The position numbers and the translations under genes were made by a program. A DNA stretch of 64,000 nt from NCBI RefSeq assembly GCF_024330105.1, contig NZ_JANDHW010000004.1, positions 240,795 through 304,794 on the forward strand. Direction: 5' to 3'. This document shows positions 27,161 through 36,676 of this stretch, piece after piece; position 1 is the first letter of the stretch; each line of letters opens with the position of its first letter. This DNA is from Coprobacter tertius. Lineage in GTDB: Bacteria > Bacteroidota > Bacteroidia > Bacteroidales > Coprobacteraceae. The notes under the pieces are model-generated. The model had not been told where the DNA came from. It made no database searches and saw nothing but the letters and a program-made list of their open reading frames with translations.

Positions 27161-28411
27161 ATGAAAAGAATACTATTATTTTTACTGATATTTCTTTCGA
27201 GTTCGCTCTCGCTCATGGCAGACAATGCCTATACGATAGAGACCATCCCGAATACACATCTAAAAAATGCAAAAGATTTCGTTTCAAATCCCGACGGTAT
27301 ACTTTCAGCTTCTTCCGTTGCCGCCATCAATCAAATCCTCGATTCTCTGCAAATTAAAACAACTGCAGAAGTAGCGGTCGTCGCAGTTAATTCTATCGGA
27401 GATGAAGAAATTAAGCCCTTCGCCACTCGCCTTTTCGAGCATTGGGGTATTGGCAAGAGAGAAAAAGATAACGGATTGCTCATTCTTCTCGTTGCCGACA
27501 AACGGCAAATTACCTTCGAAACAGGTTATGGCCTCGAAGGTGTATTGCCCGATGCCATCGTCAAAAGAATACAAATGGTGAATATGTTGCCATATTTTAA
27601 AAAGGGTGATTACAGTAGCGGTATGCTGGCTGGCATAGAAAGGGTTACCGATATTTTGACTAATCCCGAAGCGGAAGATGAAATAAAAGCGACCCGTCCC
27701 ACTGAACAATATCAGGGAACTAATAATATAAATCCCTTGTATTTCTATCTCGGAGCATCGTTTCTGATTTCAGTTCTTCTGTTGAGTATGATCCGAAGTT
27801 CATTAAAACAAAAATATAATAACAATAATTATAACCGTTATAAATCACTCGTCCGCTTTAAAGGAACTGTAACTATACTGGCATTTATTTTCCCTTTTTT
27901 CGTCGCTTTTATTTGTTTTTGGTTACGCTGGAAACTCAAAAAGCTACGCAATGAAAAACAAATTTGCGACAAATGCGGCAGTACGATGCACAAACTCAAT
28001 GAAGAAGAGGACAATCATTATCTTTCTCCTCAAGAAAATACCGAAGAAAAACTCAACTCGGTAGATTATGATGTATGGCTATGCGATAAATGCGGAAATA
28101 CCAGAATATTCCCCTATGAAAACGCATACACACGATACACGGTATGTCCTAATTGCCGGGCCCGGGCCTATAGTCTTCAAAAAGATTATATCCTATCCCC
28201 GGCAACCCCTTTCAGTGCGGGAGAAGGAGAAAAAATATACGGTTGCGCCCATTGCCATAAACAATTCAGAAAACGTTATGTCATACCTATGATCATCGTG
28301 GCATCCGGAGGAGGCCATCGAGGAGGAGGTTTTGGAGGAGGAGGAGGTTTCTCGGGGGGTAGTTTCGGAGGCGGCCGTTCGGGCGGAGGAGGAGCGACCT
28401 CCGGTTGGTAA
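27161..28411 (+). CDS. TPM-domain protein with zinc-ribbon cysteine pairs and Gly-rich tail
   Basis: 416 aa. Signal peptide about 1-21, then a TPM (YgcG/Psb32-type) domain about 35-175 (DNGLLILLVADKRQITFETG, YGLEGVLPDAIVKR). Two membrane segments follow at about 195-212 and 228-252. After them come four CxxC pairs (CDKCGSTM, CDKCGNTR, CPNCRARA, CAHCHKQF) that look like two zinc ribbons, and a terminal tract of repeated Gly-Gly-Phe/Ser. YgcG-type proteins usually have the Gly-rich tail; the zinc ribbons are a distinctive addition. TPM domains are linked to membrane-protein repair and phosphatase activity in other organisms. Probably cotranscribed with dgt. Confidence 0.82.
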   Translation: MKRILLFLLIFLSSSLSLMADNAYTIETIPNTHLKNAKDFVSNPDGILSASSVAAINQILDSLQIKTTAEVAVVAVNSIGDEEIKPFATRLFEHWGIGKREKDNGLLILLVADKRQITFETGYGLEGVLPDAIVKRIQMVNMLPYFKKGDYSSGMLAGIERVTDILTNPEAEDEIKATRPTEQYQGTNNINPLYFYLGASFLISVLLLSMIRSSLKQKYNNNNYNRYKSLVRFKGTVTILAFIFPFFVAFICFWLRWKLKKLRNEKQICDKCGSTMHKLNEEEDNHYLSPQENTEEKLNSVDYDVWLCDKCGNTRIFPYENAYTRYTVCPNCRARAYSLQKDYILSPATPFSAGEGEKIYGCAHCHKQFRKRYVIPMIIVASGGGHRGGGFGGGGGFSGGSFGGGRSGGGGATSGW

Positions 28412-28489
28412 AAATAGAAACGGGAAAATGAAAACTATATCGTAAAAGAAATTTCTCTCATTTTTCGCAAGAATAATTAAAGTTTTATT

Positions 28490-28497
28490 TATTTTTG
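28490..28497 (+). promoter_or_regulatory. Predicted -7 box for the XRE-cupin operon
   Basis: TATTTTTG about 60 bases before the ATG at 28557; TAnnTTTG match. Confidence 0.5.
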
Positions 28498-28556
28498 CAG
28501 AAAAATATTTCATTCTGAAACCTAAAAACATCGATTAATTAACAAACGAAACAATA

Positions 28557-29132
28557 ATGAACTGTAACAATTTTGTCGGAGATAAAATAAAGTCTCTGCG
28601 CGAAGACAAAAAAATGACACGGGAAGAACTCGCTCAACATGCGGGACTGAATGATGAAATAATTGAAAAAATCGAAGATAATACCGACTTACCGGCTTTG
28701 GCCATATTACTGAAAATAGCACGAGCTCTCGGAGTCAGACTCGGAACATTCCTCGATGGTCAAGAAGAATTAGGTCCTGTAGTTTGCCGTAGCGAGGAAC
28801 AAAGCAGTAATCTCACATTTTCTACCCATGTTTCGGGAACTCGCCGACATATGGATTATTATTCGTTATCGGGATCGAAAGCTAACCGGCACATGGAACC
28901 ATTTATGATAAATATCGCTCCCGCCGACCCTGAAACATACGAACTTTCTTCTCACGAAGGGGAAGAATTTATTTATGTTATGTCGGGTAATATCGAAATT
29001 AATTATGGAAATAAAACTTACCGGCTTACGAAAGGCGACAGCATTTACTACGACTCTATCGTTCCTCACCATGTACATGCCGATAATTGTGAAGATGCGC
29101 AAATACTTGCCGTCATACACATTCCGGTTTAA
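28557..29132 (+). CDS. XRE-family regulator with cupin sensor domain
   Basis: 191 aa. Residues about 8-66 are a lambda-Cro-type helix-turn-helix ([20 protein letters not shown]), and about 115-188 a cupin ([20 protein letters not shown], then [10 protein letters not shown]). Such HTH-cupin proteins sense small acids, amines or their derivatives. It starts 20 bases upstream of an acyl-CoA ligase on the same strand, so it may control that gene and sense its substrate or product; this is inference. Its own -7 box precedes it. Confidence 0.9.
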   Translation: MNCNNFVGDKIKSLREDKKMTREELAQHAGLNDEIIEKIEDNTDLPALAILLKIARALGVRLGTFLDGQEELGPVVCRSEEQSSNLTFSTHVSGTRRHMDYYSLSGSKANRHMEPFMINIAPADPETYELSSHEGEEFIYVMSGNIEINYGNKTYRLTKGDSIYYDSIVPHHVHADNCEDAQILAVIHIPV

Positions 29133-29152
29133 CGATCTCTCAAAAAAGACCT

Positions 29153-30805
29153 ATGAAACTATTTGAAAAAACATTGGGGGATTTTCTTGAATACTGGACA
29201 GAAAAAACTCCGGATAAAGAATTTATCGTTTACTCCGACCGAAACCTGAGATTTACCTATTCGGAATTCAACCGACGTGTCAACAATCTGGCGAAAGGAT
29301 TGATGGCAATCGGCGTTAAAAAAGATTCCCACGTAGGCATATGGGCAACTAATGTCCCCGACTGGACCGTTTTTCTCTTCGCAACGGCTAAAATCGGAGC
29401 CGTACTGGTAACGGTAAACACCAATTACAAACAGCACGAACTCGAGTATCTCGTAAAAGACTCCGATTTGCATACCCTTTGTATTTCGAACGGAACATTC
29501 GACAGTGATTACCGGGATATGACTTATACTATGTTACCCGAATTACGCACGTCTCAACGGGGGAATCTTAAAAGCGAACGTTTCCCTTTTATGAAAAATG
29601 TGGTATATATCGGGCAGGAAAAACATCGGGGAATGTACAATACAGCCGAACTTTTGTTGCTGGGTAGTACAATGGAAGACGATATTCTGGAAAAACAAAA
29701 AAAATTATTCGATTGTTATGATGTGGTAAATATGCAATATACTTCAGGAACAACTGGTTTTCCTAAAGGAGTAATGCTTACCCACCACAACATTACAAAT
29801 AACGGGTATTGTATCGGACAATGTATGAAATTTACCGAAAACGATCGCGTATGTCTTCCCGTTCCTCTTTTCCATTGTTTCGGTATCGTATTAGGCATTA
29901 TGGCTATCATTACCAACGGAGCCTGCGCCGTTATGCTCGAACGCTTCGACCCTCTGGTCGTTCTTGCATCGGTACATAAAGAACGGTGTACCGCCCTTTA
30001 CGGTGTGCCTACCATGTTTATTGCCGAACTACATCATCCGATGTTCGATATGTTCGACCTCAGTTCTTTACGTACCGGGATTATGGCCGGTTCTCTCTGC
30101 CCCGAATGGCTGATGAAAGAAGTGGTGGAAAAAATGAATATGCGGGAAATAACCAGTGTTTACGGCCTAACCGAAACCTCTCCCGGTATGACACAAAGTA
30201 AAGTAGATGATCCGCTGGAAGTACGTACCTCGACGGTAGGGAGCGACCTCCCGTTTGTAGATGTTAAGGTAATTGATCCCGATACTCTCGAAGAATGCCC
30301 CGTAGGCGTACAAGGCGAAATGTGTTGTAAAGGCTACAATATTATGAAAGGCTATTACAAAATGCCGGAAGCGACTGCCGCAATTATCGATAAAAACGGA
30401 TACCTTCATTCTGGTGATTTAGGGGTAAAAACTCCTGAAGGGAATTATATTATTACAGGACGTATAAAAGATATGATTATCAGAGGAGGCGAAAATATTT
30501 ATCCTCGTGAAATCGAAGAATTCTTATACCAGTTACCTCAGATAAAAGATGTACAAGTCGCTGCAGTACCTTCTAAAAAATACGGAGAAGAAGTAGGCGC
30601 CTTTATTATTCTAAAACCCGGAGAGACCCTGCAAGATTGTGATATTAAAGATTTTTGTAAAGGAAAAATATCACGGCATAAGATTCCTAAATATATTTTC
30701 TTTATCGACGAATTTCCAATGACAGGAAGCGGGAAAATACAAAAATTCAAATTAAAAGATCTCAGTCTCGAATTATTGGCCAAACAGGGAATCACTCCTG
30801 AATGA
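29153..30805 (+). CDS. AMP-binding acyl-CoA synthetase
   Basis: 550 aa class I adenylate-forming enzyme of the medium/long-chain fatty acyl-CoA ligase type. P-loop [19 protein letters not shown] lies near 190, [13 protein letters not shown] near 340, [20 protein letters not shown] near 425-440, and the C-terminal catalytic lysine region [14 protein letters not shown] near 525. Activates a carboxylic acid to its CoA thioester; the acid is unknown. Paired with the XRE-cupin regulator and closed by a hairpin terminator, making a two-gene operon. Confidence 0.9.
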   Translation: MKLFEKTLGDFLEYWTEKTPDKEFIVYSDRNLRFTYSEFNRRVNNLAKGLMAIGVKKDSHVGIWATNVPDWTVFLFATAKIGAVLVTVNTNYKQHELEYLVKDSDLHTLCISNGTFDSDYRDMTYTMLPELRTSQRGNLKSERFPFMKNVVYIGQEKHRGMYNTAELLLLGSTMEDDILEKQKKLFDCYDVVNMQYTSGTTGFPKGVMLTHHNITNNGYCIGQCMKFTENDRVCLPVPLFHCFGIVLGIMAIITNGACAVMLERFDPLVVLASVHKERCTALYGVPTMFIAELHHPMFDMFDLSSLRTGIMAGSLCPEWLMKEVVEKMNMREITSVYGLTETSPGMTQSKVDDPLEVRTSTVGSDLPFVDVKVIDPDTLEECPVGVQGEMCCKGYNIMKGYYKMPEATAAIIDKNGYLHSGDLGVKTPEGNYIITGRIKDMIIRGGENIYPREIEEFLYQLPQIKDVQVAAVPSKKYGEEVGAFIILKPGETLQDCDIKDFCKGKISRHKIPKYIFFIDEFPMTGSGKIQKFKLKDLSLELLAKQGITPE

Positions 30806-30820
30806 GAAACAAACAAACAT

Positions 30821-30850
30821 AAAAAGGGAATAGAAAACTATTCCTTTTTT
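30821..30850 (+). terminator. Terminator after the acyl-CoA ligase
   Basis: GGAATAG / CTATTCC stem with a four-A loop, extended by A-U pairs and ending in a run of seven T; arms 30821-30833 and 30838-30850. Confidence 0.85.
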
Positions 30851-30867
30851 TATTCAACCCTAAAAAT

Positions 30868-30875
30868 TATATTTG
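30868..30875 (+). promoter_or_regulatory. Predicted -7 box for yaaA
   Basis: TATATTTG 35 bases before the ATG at 30911. Confidence 0.5.
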
Positions 30876-30910
30876 TAAAATTATTAAATACGTTTTATTA
30901 ATTCCCCATT

Positions 30911-31675
30911 ATGATGCTTCTTCTTTCCTGTGCAAAAACAATGAGTCGTAAGTCGGAAATTAAACCTCCTTTCGCTACGGAACCCACCTATGCGAAAGAA
31001 GCATCATACATAATCGGACGGTTACTGCAATACGATGCTGAAGAACTGAAAAAAATTCTTAAAATACCCGATCGCATCGCAGCAGAAAACCTTCTAAGGT
31101 ATCAAGATTTTCACTCGACAACAACAACTTCGCTACAAGCATTACTGGCATATACAGGCATCGTTTTCAAAAATATTTCTCCAGAGGATTTTTCACAAGA
31201 AGATTTCGAATATGCACAGAACCATTTGCGCATCACCTCTTTTTGCTACGGACTTTTACGTCCGATGGATCTTATAAAACCTTACCGGCTCGAGGGAGAC
31301 GTAGATCTATCGGAATCAGGAACGGAAAATATGTACGCTTATTGGAATAAAAGACTTACAGAGGGCTTCATTTCCGAGATAAAAAAAACGGGAGGAATTT
31401 TATTCAATCTGGCCAGCAACGAAATGAAATATCTGTTCGATTGGAAACGGATCGAAAGCGAATGCCATATCATAACACCACAATTTAAGCTTATAAAAAA
31501 CGGGAAAATGAAAACCATTGTGATTTATACCAAGATGGCACGTGGAGCAATGACCCGTTTTATATTAAAAAACAGAATCGAAAATCCCGAAATACTAAAA
31601 ACATTTACCTGGGAAGGTTTTCATTTCGACCCTACACTTTCTGACGATAAAAACTATATCTTTACACTGGAATAA
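30911..31675 (+). CDS. yaaA: Peroxide stress protein YaaA (UPF0246/DUF328)
   Basis: 254 aa, normal for the family. The start MMLLLSCAKTM corresponds to the E. coli YaaA start MLILISPAKT. Further family motifs: SYIIGRLLQYDAEELKKILK, ITSFCYGLLRPMDLIKPYRL and YAYWNKRLTEGF. E. coli YaaA lowers free intracellular iron and limits Fenton damage during peroxide stress, and the fold has DNA-binding features. Either of the first two ATGs (30911 or 30914) could be used. Monocistronic with its own -7 box; hflX follows with a separate promoter. Confidence 0.92.
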   Translation: MMLLLSCAKTMSRKSEIKPPFATEPTYAKEASYIIGRLLQYDAEELKKILKIPDRIAAENLLRYQDFHSTTTTSLQALLAYTGIVFKNISPEDFSQEDFEYAQNHLRITSFCYGLLRPMDLIKPYRLEGDVDLSESGTENMYAYWNKRLTEGFISEIKKTGGILFNLASNEMKYLFDWKRIESECHIITPQFKLIKNGKMKTIVIYTKMARGAMTRFILKNRIENPEILKTFTWEGFHFDPTLSDDKNYIFTLE

Positions 31676-31723
31676 AACAGTAGAGATTCATAAGGACGAA
31701 GAACATTTTCTCCGCTATTTCAT

Positions 31724-31731
31724 TATATTTG
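31724..31731 (+). promoter_or_regulatory. Predicted -7 box for hflX
   Basis: TATATTTG 23 bases before the ATG at 31755. Confidence 0.5.
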
Positions 31732-31754
31732 CATATATTATACCAAAATCATAT

Positions 31755-32993
31755 ATGAAGGAATTTATTCTTACAAAACAAGATACCGAACGTACCGTAT
31801 TGGTAGGTATCATTACGCAAACACAAAACGAAGCTAAAGCAAACGAATATCTCGACGAACTCGCATTTTTGGCCGAGACGGCCGGAGCAGAACCTGTAAA
31901 AAAATTTTTACAGCGACTCGAGTACCCTAATCCTACGACATTTGTAGGAGCCGGGAAACTAAAAGAAATTAAAGATTACATCGATGAAAATGAAATAGGG
32001 CTCGTTATATTCGATGACGACCTCAGTCCCAAACAACTAAAAAACATAGAACACGAATTACAGGTAAAAATTCTGGATCGTACCAGCCTTATCCTCGATA
32101 TTTTTGCCAAACGGGCACAAACGGCCCATGCAAAAAGCCAAGTAGAACTGGCACAATACCAATACCTACTTCCAAGGCTGACTCGGCTATGGACCCACCT
32201 CGAGCGACAACGAGGCGGTATCGGAATGCGCGGCCCCGGTGAAACACAGATCGAAACCGACCGTCGTATCATTCTCGATAAAATATCACGACTGAAACAG
32301 GAACTGAAACAAATAGACCGGCAAAAATCGATTCAAAGAAAAAACCGGGGTAAAAATGTGCGGGTAGCTTTGGTTGGCTATACAAATGTAGGAAAGTCTA
32401 CCCTGATGAATTTACTCAGTAAATCGGAAGTATTTGCCGAAAACAAATTATTCGCGACACTGGATACTACTGTACGTAAAGTCATTATCGATAACCTTCC
32501 TTTTTTACTGACAGATACCGTAGGCTTTATCCGAAAATTACCGACGCACCTCGTCGAATCCTTTAAATCGACTTTGGATGAAGTGCGTGATGCCGATCTT
32601 CTTTTACACGTAGTAGATATTTCCCATCCTTCTTTTGAAGAACAAATAGAAATCGTAAACAAAACTTTGTATGAAGTTTGCGATTCGGCCGATAAACCTA
32701 TGATTATTGTTTTCAACAAAGTAGATGCTTTTTCCTACGTCGAAAAAGATGCAGACGATCTTACTCCTCGTACAAAAGAAAATATTTCCCTTGACGAGCT
32801 GAAAGCCACCTGGATGGCTAAAATGAATGACAATTGCATTTTTATTTCAGCGAAAGAAAAACAAAATATCGACGAACTAAAAAAACGGTTATATGATAAA
32901 GTAAAAGAAATTCATGTCACACGATTCCCTTATAATGATTTTCTATACACAAAATACGATGAGAATGATATAGAATCGGCTGAAGAAAACTAA
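31755..32993 (+). CDS. hflX: GTPase HflX
   Basis: Ribosome-splitting GTPase that rescues stalled 70S ribosomes under heat or antibiotic stress. 412 aa. The N-terminal HflX domain (about 15-190) ends in the signature RGGIGMRGPGETQIETDRR; the G domain has P-loop GYTNVGKSTLMN, DTVGFIRKLPTHLV, and NKVD. A C-terminal tail follows. It has its own -7 box. A gene for a DUF4954 protein follows after 33 bases, probably in the same transcript. Confidence 0.95.
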   Translation: MKEFILTKQDTERTVLVGIITQTQNEAKANEYLDELAFLAETAGAEPVKKFLQRLEYPNPTTFVGAGKLKEIKDYIDENEIGLVIFDDDLSPKQLKNIEHELQVKILDRTSLILDIFAKRAQTAHAKSQVELAQYQYLLPRLTRLWTHLERQRGGIGMRGPGETQIETDRRIILDKISRLKQELKQIDRQKSIQRKNRGKNVRVALVGYTNVGKSTLMNLLSKSEVFAENKLFATLDTTVRKVIIDNLPFLLTDTVGFIRKLPTHLVESFKSTLDEVRDADLLLHVVDISHPSFEEQIEIVNKTLYEVCDSADKPMIIVFNKVDAFSYVEKDADDLTPRTKENISLDELKATWMAKMNDNCIFISAKEKQNIDELKKRLYDKVKEIHVTRFPYNDFLYTKYDENDIESAEEN

Positions 32994-33026
32994 GTCTTTA
33001 ACACTATCGCTAAAAAATACGGAACA

Positions 33027-35027
33027 ATGTGTAAAACATTCAGAAAACTGACCGACCTCGAAATAGAAACGTTGAAGCAGCAACATTGCACCTCGGATGA
33101 CTGGTCGGCTATTGAAGTAGCAGAAGCTTTTACGCCCGAGTATATATTCCATACCCGTTTTTCAGGTAAAATTCGCATGGGTGTATTCGAAAAAGAATTC
33201 ATTTTACCCGGAGGCTTCCGAAAACATTCGGGACTAAGACATGTCAGCCTACATAATTGTACCTTGGAAAACAATGTCCTGATCGAGAATGTATCGAACT
33301 ATATAGCCAATTATAATATCGGAGAGAACAGCTTTATACAAAATGTAAATGTTATCGTAGTAGAAGGAAAAAGCTCTTTCGGAAACGGTACGGAAGTTTC
33401 TGTACTCTGCGAAACAGGTGGACGTGAGGTCCCTATTTATAATAAATTGTCGGCACACCTCGCCTATATTATCGCATTATATCGTCATCGTCCCGTGCTC
33501 ATAGGAAAACTACGAGAAATGATCGCCGCATATGCCGAAAAACATACTTCGGAAATAGGATACATCGGGAAAAATGTCGAGATTATAAATACCGGAACGA
33601 TAAAAAACGTATGTATCGGTGATTTTTGTGAAATCAACGGTGCTTCGAAACTCGAAAACGGTACCATAAACAGCAACGAGAATGATCCTGTAAAAATAGG
33701 CTGCAATGTCATGGCAGAGGATTTTATTGTCAGTTCGGGGGCTCACATTTCCGACGGCGTAGTTATGGTAAGATGCTTTATCGGGCAGGCTTGTTCTTTA
33801 TCCCATCTTTTTTCGGCACACGACTCCCTTTTCTTCAGCAATTGTCAGGGAGAAAACGGTGAAGCCTGCGCCATATTTGCAGGACCATATACCGTATCGA
33901 TGCATAAATCGAGTTTACTCATTGCCGGTATGTTTTCTTTCCTGAATGCTGGAAGCGGATCGAACCAAAGTAATCATATGTATAAACTGGGACCCATACA
34001 TCAGGGTATTGTCGAACGAGGATCGAAAACAACAAGCGATTCATATATCCTTTGGCCGGCAAAAATAGGAGCTTTCTCTCTGGTTATGGGGCGACATGTC
34101 AGACACCCGGACACATCCGATCTGCCTTTCTCTTACCTCATCGAAAAAGGAAATGAGTCGTATCTGGTACCGGGAGTGAACCTGAAAAGTGTAGGAACCA
34201 TACGCGACGCTCAGAAATGGCCTAAACGGGACAAACGAAAAGATCCCGAAAAATTAGACAACATCAATTTCAATTTATTAAGCCCTTATACGATACAAAA
34301 AATGCTGACGGCTATCGAAGTGCTACGCTCACTGCAACGTACTTCGGGTGAAACATCGGAAGTTTATTCTTACCAAAGTGCCAATATACACAACGGATCA
34401 TTATTAAAAGGGATATTGCTTTATTCTAAAGCTATTAATAAATTTCTCGGTAATTCGATTATCAAGCGACTTGAAATTACCCGATTTAAAGATAACGATG
34501 AAATTCGAAAACGACTAAAGCCGACAACAAAGGCAGGAAATGGAGAATGGCTCGATTTATCGGGACTGATCGCACCTAAATCTGAAATCGATAAACTGAT
34601 TTCAGATATCGAATCGGAAAAAATTACTTCTCTCGATGAAATAAACGATACTTTCACCAGACTTCACCAAAATTATTACGACATGGAGTGGACCTGGGCT
34701 TATGAAATCATGCAAAAATGGTATGATAAAGATATTTCTCAAATGAAAGCCGATGATATTATCGAGATCGTAAATATTTGGCGCGAAGCAGTTGTTAGCC
34801 TCGATGATATGTTATATGCCGATGCAAAGAAAGAATTCTCTATAACTGCTAAAACCGGATTCGGGGTCGATGGAAATTCCCAACAAAAAAATATCGATTT
34901 CGAACAGGTTAGAGGCGCTTTCGACAGCAATACTTTCGTACAAACAGTTAATGAACACATCCGGGCAAAAACCGCATTGGGGAACGAACTGATAGAACGG
35001 ATCTCTTCTTTACAAGGAAAAATATAA
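33027..35027 (+). CDS. DUF4954 family protein (left-handed beta-helix-like)
   Basis: 666 aa without a signal peptide. I recognise it as DUF4954, found in Bacteroidota and some spirochaetes. The segment about 70-290 has short hexapeptide-like repeats (NCTLENNVLIENVSNYIANY, NIGENSFIQNV, GCNVMAEDFIVSSGAHI) like the left-handed beta-helix of sugar-nucleotide acyl- or nucleotidyltransferases. The C-terminal half (about 420-666) is charged and helical with no known motif. Function unknown; a carbohydrate-related role is only suggested by the repeats. It follows hflX closely and ends in a strong terminator. Confidence 0.8.
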   Translation: MCKTFRKLTDLEIETLKQQHCTSDDWSAIEVAEAFTPEYIFHTRFSGKIRMGVFEKEFILPGGFRKHSGLRHVSLHNCTLENNVLIENVSNYIANYNIGENSFIQNVNVIVVEGKSSFGNGTEVSVLCETGGREVPIYNKLSAHLAYIIALYRHRPVLIGKLREMIAAYAEKHTSEIGYIGKNVEIINTGTIKNVCIGDFCEINGASKLENGTINSNENDPVKIGCNVMAEDFIVSSGAHISDGVVMVRCFIGQACSLSHLFSAHDSLFFSNCQGENGEACAIFAGPYTVSMHKSSLLIAGMFSFLNAGSGSNQSNHMYKLGPIHQGIVERGSKTTSDSYILWPAKIGAFSLVMGRHVRHPDTSDLPFSYLIEKGNESYLVPGVNLKSVGTIRDAQKWPKRDKRKDPEKLDNINFNLLSPYTIQKMLTAIEVLRSLQRTSGETSEVYSYQSANIHNGSLLKGILLYSKAINKFLGNSIIKRLEITRFKDNDEIRKRLKPTTKAGNGEWLDLSGLIAPKSEIDKLISDIESEKITSLDEINDTFTRLHQNYYDMEWTWAYEIMQKWYDKDISQMKADDIIEIVNIWREAVVSLDDMLYADAKKEFSITAKTGFGVDGNSQQKNIDFEQVRGAFDSNTFVQTVNEHIRAKTALGNELIERISSLQGKI

Positions 35028-35039
35028 CTTCTTTTACAT

Positions 35040-35071
35040 AAAAACGGGAAGCTACGTAACTTCCCGTTTTT
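35040..35071 (+). terminator. Terminator after the DUF4954 gene
   Basis: Perfect 12-bp stem AAAAACGGGAAG (35040-35051) / CTTCCCGTTTTT (35060-35071) with an eight-base loop and a U-tract. Confidence 0.9.
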
Positions 35072-35102
35072 ACAATAATATCGTATATATAAATTATTTC
35101 GT

Positions 35103-35110
35103 TATTTTTG
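35103..35110 (+). promoter_or_regulatory. Predicted -7 box for the thioesterase-dprA pair
   Basis: TATTTTTG 28 bases before the ATG at 35139. Confidence 0.5.
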
Positions 35111-35138
35111 AAATCTATATAAACGGCCAAGTATAAAA

Positions 35139-35543
35139 ATGGAAACTAAATATTGCTACGAACTCGAATTTAAAGTACGTGATTACGAATGCGATATGCA
35201 AGGTATTGTAAACAATGCAAATTATCAGCACTATCTCGAACATGCCAGACACGAATTCCTGCAGCAAACCGGCACTAATTTCAATGAAATACGGTTAAAA
35301 GGAATAGAACCGGTCGTCAGCCGTATCGAGATCGATTATAAAAACTCGTTGCATAGCCAAGATTATTTTATTTGTAAATTATATGTTAGAAAAGAAGGAA
35401 TCAAATTTGTTTTCTATCAAGATATATACCGAAAATGCGATCATAAACTTTGTGTAAAAGGACGAGTCGAAACTGTATGTATAAATAACGGAAAACTAAG
35501 CCGAGGAGACGAACTTGTTCCATATTTTGAAAAATACCTTTAA
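35139..35543 (+). CDS. Hotdog-fold acyl-CoA thioesterase (4HBT/YbgC type)
   Basis: 134 aa single hotdog domain. The N-terminal motif DYECDMQGIVNNANYQHYLE is the 4-hydroxybenzoyl-CoA thioesterase/YbgC signature with the conserved aspartate, followed by the long central helix (HARHEFLQQTG). Expected to hydrolyse acyl-CoA thioesters in the cytoplasm; chain length unknown. It ends 13 bases before the dprA ATG, and the two are probably cotranscribed without an obvious functional link. Confidence 0.9.
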   Translation: METKYCYELEFKVRDYECDMQGIVNNANYQHYLEHARHEFLQQTGTNFNEIRLKGIEPVVSRIEIDYKNSLHSQDYFICKLYVRKEGIKFVFYQDIYRKCDHKLCVKGRVETVCINNGKLSRGDELVPYFEKYL

Positions 35544-35556
35544 CCCCTTAACATTA

Positions 35557-36666
35557 ATGAATTGCAACAACGACCTTATTTATAAAATAGCTCTTACCCG
35601 TATTAAAGGCATGAACATGCTAATGGCCCGGTTATTACTGGAATCCTTCGGAGAAGTACGGGAAATTTTTTCTTGTAAACAGGACATATTACAAAAAGTT
35701 TCGGGATTGCAAAGCCCTGTTTTTGCTGACGATAAACGACAAAAGGCAAAAGAACAAGCCCTTAAAGAAGCCGAGTTTATCGAAAAAAATAAGATTACTC
35801 CTTTATTCTTTACCGACCCGGATTACCCTTCCAGACTGCTCGAATGTGTCGATGCCCCATTGATGCTCTACTACCGGGGAAATGCCGACCTGAATGTATC
35901 CCGCATAATAAGTATCGTCGGTACACGCCATGCGACCAATTATGGTCGGGGATTTTGTACCGAATTCATCAACGACTTATCGCAAATATTTCCCGAAAGT
36001 ATTATCGTAAGCGGCTTAGCTTACGGTATAGATATTGCCGCACACCGTGCTGCTTTACAGGCCGGACTACAGACTATAGGCGTACTTGCTCACGGTCTGA
36101 ATACCTTATATCCCCCAGTTCATCGCCAAACAGCAATAGAAATGTTGTCTCACGGCGGATTACTTACCGAATACATTTCACAACAATTGCTACACCGGGG
36201 GAATTTCATCGCTCGTAATCGTATCGTAGCAGGATTATCTGATGCGACTGTCATCGTAGAATCGGCAGAAAAAGGAGGGGCATTGATTACCGCAGGAATT
36301 GCCTCGGGATATTCAAGGGATGTATTTGCTCTTCCGGGACGTATCGGGGACACCTATTCTAAAGGTTGCAATCGTTTGATCGCATGTAACCAAGCTGCAT
36401 TGATTACTTCTGCCGAAGACTTCATAGATGCCATGTGTTGGGAACGTCCTCTGAAAAAAGAAATACAACCCAGCCTATTCTCCGAAGTTAACGAACAGGA
36501 AGAAACTATCTTAAAAATATTACAGGATAAAGGAGAATGTCAGATAGAACAACTGACCATTTTTACCGATCGTCCCGCCCCTGAAATATTAGCTTCGTTA
36601 CTCGAACTCGAGTTTAAAGGACTTATACAAGCGTATCCCGGAGGTGTTTACAGAAGAGTCAAATAA
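35557..36666 (+). CDS. dprA: DNA-processing protein DprA
   Basis: Binds incoming single-stranded DNA and loads RecA during natural transformation. 369 aa from ATG 35557 (MNCNNDLIYKIALTRIKGM); an in-frame TTG at 35515 would overlap the thioesterase and is rejected. N-terminal SAM-like helices, then a Rossmann domain with SIVGTRHATNYGRGF, VSGLAYGIDIAAHRAAL, ARNRIVAGLSDATVIVES and KGGALITAG; a C-terminal winged-helix (about 305-369) follows. Intact, so competence functions may exist. Convergent with znuC, 10 bases apart. Confidence 0.95.
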   Translation: MNCNNDLIYKIALTRIKGMNMLMARLLLESFGEVREIFSCKQDILQKVSGLQSPVFADDKRQKAKEQALKEAEFIEKNKITPLFFTDPDYPSRLLECVDAPLMLYYRGNADLNVSRIISIVGTRHATNYGRGFCTEFINDLSQIFPESIIVSGLAYGIDIAAHRAALQAGLQTIGVLAHGLNTLYPPVHRQTAIEMLSHGGLLTEYISQQLLHRGNFIARNRIVAGLSDATVIVESAEKGGALITAGIASGYSRDVFALPGRIGDTYSKGCNRLIACNQAALITSAEDFIDAMCWERPLKKEIQPSLFSEVNEQEETILKILQDKGECQIEQLTIFTDRPAPEILASLLELEFKGLIQAYPGGVYRRVK

Positions 36667-36676
36667 TATTCTGTAT

